Assembly: GCA_021740905.1 (NCBI GenBank)
Contig: JAIOYV010000052.1
Span: forward strand, 1-49,150
Source: Bacteroidales bacterium
GTDB taxonomy: Bacteria > Bacteroidota > Bacteroidia > Bacteroidales > M50B96
Length of the DNA: 49,150 nucleotides
Direction: 5' to 3'
Under the pieces are notes generated by a model. That model did no database searches. It worked only from the letters and a program-made list of their open reading frames with translations, and was not told the DNA's origin. Below, one piece after another: positions 47,935 through 49,150 of the stretch. Every line of letters begins with the position of its first letter. Within the stretch, counting starts at the first letter, position 1. The translations under genes and the position numbers were made by a program.

Positions 47935-48283
47935 CTGACTCGCGCTACGTTTGGCCATAAATCACAATCCTAATTATCTTATTTAGAATGATTATAAATG
48001 GGGGGGGTATTTTTTTTATAGATATTAATGCTACACCTTTGTTCATTGTGGGGGATGTCGAAGGACATTACCCGGAGCCATCCGGGAAAACATAACTTAT
48101 TTAGTGCTGCAAACCTAAACTTTTGCGGCCTGTTGGAAATGGAAAATGTTTTCGTGGATTGCCCAAAAAGCTATATCCAAACGAATAACTTCCACTTCCG
48201 AAAGCAAGGACAACTTGCGTGTTATGTTTTAGATGTTCCCGGCATCCCCTGAGTGTTTAACTTATTTTTGAAAAGGAGAGGCA
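47935..48283. other. Intergenic region with G8 and T8 runs
   Basis: No gene accepted. It holds a G8 run (48000-48007) almost directly followed by a T8 run. A 74-codon frame at 48028-48252 has an unremarkable sequence, no family I recognise and no promoter. The last bases before 48284 contain AAAAGGAGAGG, an unusually good Shine-Dalgarno for this phylum. Confidence 0.4.
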
Positions 48284-48913
48284 ATGAATTGCGATTTGGC
48301 AATCAAGTATAGGCCTGGCTTGAAGTCACACCGACACTATGCCTTTGCCTGGGAGATGATGCCAGATATTGGAGATGAGATAGGGGTGTTTAGTTTAAAA
48401 GGAGAATTAATTGGTCATGCAATATATGAAGGGGGCAACACAGGCATTATTATTTCCGGCGACGATCATCATACCGATGCCAAAGAAGCTACAAGTAAAG
48501 ATGAAGAATTTAGTATATTTGTATGGTCTTCATATTCTAATATTGAGAAACCATTTAAAGTAATAGAATGGGTAAAAGGCGATGAGTTTTATGAGGATAA
48601 TAAAATTAGTATTGCAGGAAAAATGAAAGAGCAAACTCCGAATATTATTTTTGATGATGAATTTGTCAACTGTTATCCGAATCCAACAAACAGCTTTACA
48701 GAAATACAATTTGGTTTGATGGACGATGCAAATATTGAATTGAAATTATTTGACACAAATGGAAAACTCATCGAAATAATTGAGAGGGGTTATTTCAAAA
48801 AAGGGATTCATTCGATTAAGTATGAAACATCTATATTAAATTGTGGGATGTTCTTAATTTATTTAAGCACGGAATCAGGAACTTCTTTTTCGAAGCTGGT
48901 TATCCAGAAATAA
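48284..48913 (+). CDS. Orphan T9SS-tail protein, probably the remnant of a larger gene
   Basis: A 209-aa protein with two parts. Residues ~5-110 form a domain with the pattern GDEIGVFSLKGELIGHAIYEG followed later by EWVKGDEFYEDNKISIA. The second part (~125-209) is a Por tail (CYPNPTNSFTEIQFG, ending KLVIQK). The first domain is the same type as residues ~1450-1565 of the peptidase-like protein at 33331 (DEIGVFDPEGILVGSGV, then RWMEGDNIYSENKIAIA). It has no signal peptide, so as written it cannot reach the T9SS. I infer it is the 3' end of a lost paralogue. The AAAAGGAGAGG sequence before the ATG would still allow translation. Confidence 0.7.
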   Translation: MNCDLAIKYRPGLKSHRHYAFAWEMMPDIGDEIGVFSLKGELIGHAIYEGGNTGIIISGDDHHTDAKEATSKDEEFSIFVWSSYSNIEKPFKVIEWVKGDEFYEDNKISIAGKMKEQTPNIIFDDEFVNCYPNPTNSFTEIQFGLMDDANIELKLFDTNGKLIEIIERGYFKKGIHSIKYETSILNCGMFLIYLSTESGTSFSKLVIQK

Positions 48914-48920
48914 ACAATTG

Positions 48921-48963
48921 GTAGGGGATTGCCCTTTGCTTGTTGGGTGATCCTCTACTTTTA
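48921..48963 (+). terminator. Intrinsic terminator after the orphan T9SS gene
   Basis: GTAGGGGATTGCCC pairs with GGGTGATCCTCTAC through 14 positions (three G-U wobbles), has a 10-base loop, and is followed by TTTTATATT. It lies seven bases after the stop codon. Confidence 0.8.
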
Positions 48964-48974
48964 TATTAATTAAT

Positions 48975-49064
48975 ATGAAAAGAAAAAAATTGTCATTATT
49001 GATCTTCATAAGGGTGCATTCCCAAAATGTGATTTCACCGACAAAAAGCATCCTGATTTGGTAA
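48975..49064 (+). CDS. Possible 29-aa leader-like ORF
   Basis: An ATG opens MKRKKLSLLIFI, a start that looks like a signal peptide, but the frame closes after 29 codons. It may be the remnant of a secreted-protein gene. No promoter was identified. Confidence 0.2.
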   Translation: MKRKKLSLLIFIRVHSQNVISPTKSILIW

Positions 49065-49080
49065 ATTGCATAAAACTAAG

Positions 49081-49113
49081 TAAAATAGGGCCTTACCACA
49101 AAGCCCTATTTTA
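49081..49113 (+). other. Hairpin ending at a start codon
   Basis: TAAAATAGGGC and GCCCTATTTTA form an 11-bp perfect stem with an 11-base loop. The last paired base is the A of an ATG (49113-49115). A TAAATTG at 49062-49068 could be the -7 element. A structure here would hide the ribosome-binding region, a known way in which some transposase genes limit translation, but it could also be an unrelated terminator. Confidence 0.55.
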
Positions 49114-49150
49114 TGAAAAATTTAATTTCTGACGAAATCGAGACAAAGTT
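49113..49150 (+). CDS. Partial CDS cut by the window end
   Basis: Twelve codons are visible (MKNLISDEIETK) and then the sequence ends. The frame is open and follows the hairpin above. The protein cannot be identified from this; a transposase start is possible given the context. Confidence 0.35.
   Translation, partial: MKNLISDEIETK

Noticed and set aside
48028-48252. A 74-codon plus-strand frame between repeat D2 and the orphan T9SS gene
   Set aside because: No family, promoter or signal peptide; it overlaps no conserved pattern and may be chance or debris.

Overview
The window looks like a chromosomal segment of a Bacteroidota bacterium, most likely a marine, sediment or gut-type Bacteroidales/Marinilabiliales relative; I cannot assign a genus. 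Three things point there. Many large secreted proteins end in a type IX secretion (T9SS/Por) C-terminal sorting domain. The promoters repeatedly fit the Bacteroidota pattern TTTG-N19-20-TAnnTTTG. The menaquinone genes are in the Bacteroidota order menF-D-B-A-C-E.

Layout. 1-1233: the 3' end of an ISAzo13-like transposase, then an FG-GAP/T9SS gene that has lost its 5' end. 1505-2036: a RelE/ParE-type toxin-antitoxin pair. 2148-9972: the menaquinone operon, interrupted between menB and menA by an Rpn/PD-(D/E)XK nuclease gene with its own promoter. 10104-12379 (minus strand): recF, a hotdog thioesterase and a SpoU RNA methyltransferase. 12659-14515: a tandem class II aldolase-like protein that has lost its metal-binding histidines, and a small STAS-like protein. 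14625-15485: a small T9SS protein. 15830-16953: a complete IS30-family element.

17200-38319 is the centrepiece: a 21-kb, three-gene plus-strand unit with a good promoter (16966-16997) and a strong terminator (38324-38353). Gene 1 (3584 aa) is a mosaic surface protein with a beta-helix, Hydin-like Ig super-repeats carrying different inserted modules, a dockerin-like segment, a cohesin-like domain and a sorting tail. Gene 2 (1772 aa) has a cohesin-like domain and nine CARDB repeats but no sorting tail. Gene 3 (1662 aa) carries what looks like a clan CD (CHAT/caspase-like) cysteine peptidase domain with a His-Gly and Cys dyad, SprB/PKD-like repeats and a sorting tail. My inference is that they form a cell-surface assembly held together by cohesin-dockerin-type contacts and carrying a protease.

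38418-46758 (minus strand): a CotH-kinase/lamin-tail/beta-helix T9SS protein and two tandem 576-aa SBBP beta-propeller T9SS paralogues. A short palindromic repeat family sits at the three successive gene junctions here. 46876-47496 is a Nudix hydrolase. 47539-47934 is a repeat-rich intergenic region. 48284-48913 is an orphan T9SS-tail fragment that shares a domain with gene 3. The right edge holds a hairpin immediately before a start codon cut by the window end. No tRNA, rRNA or CRISPR array was seen.
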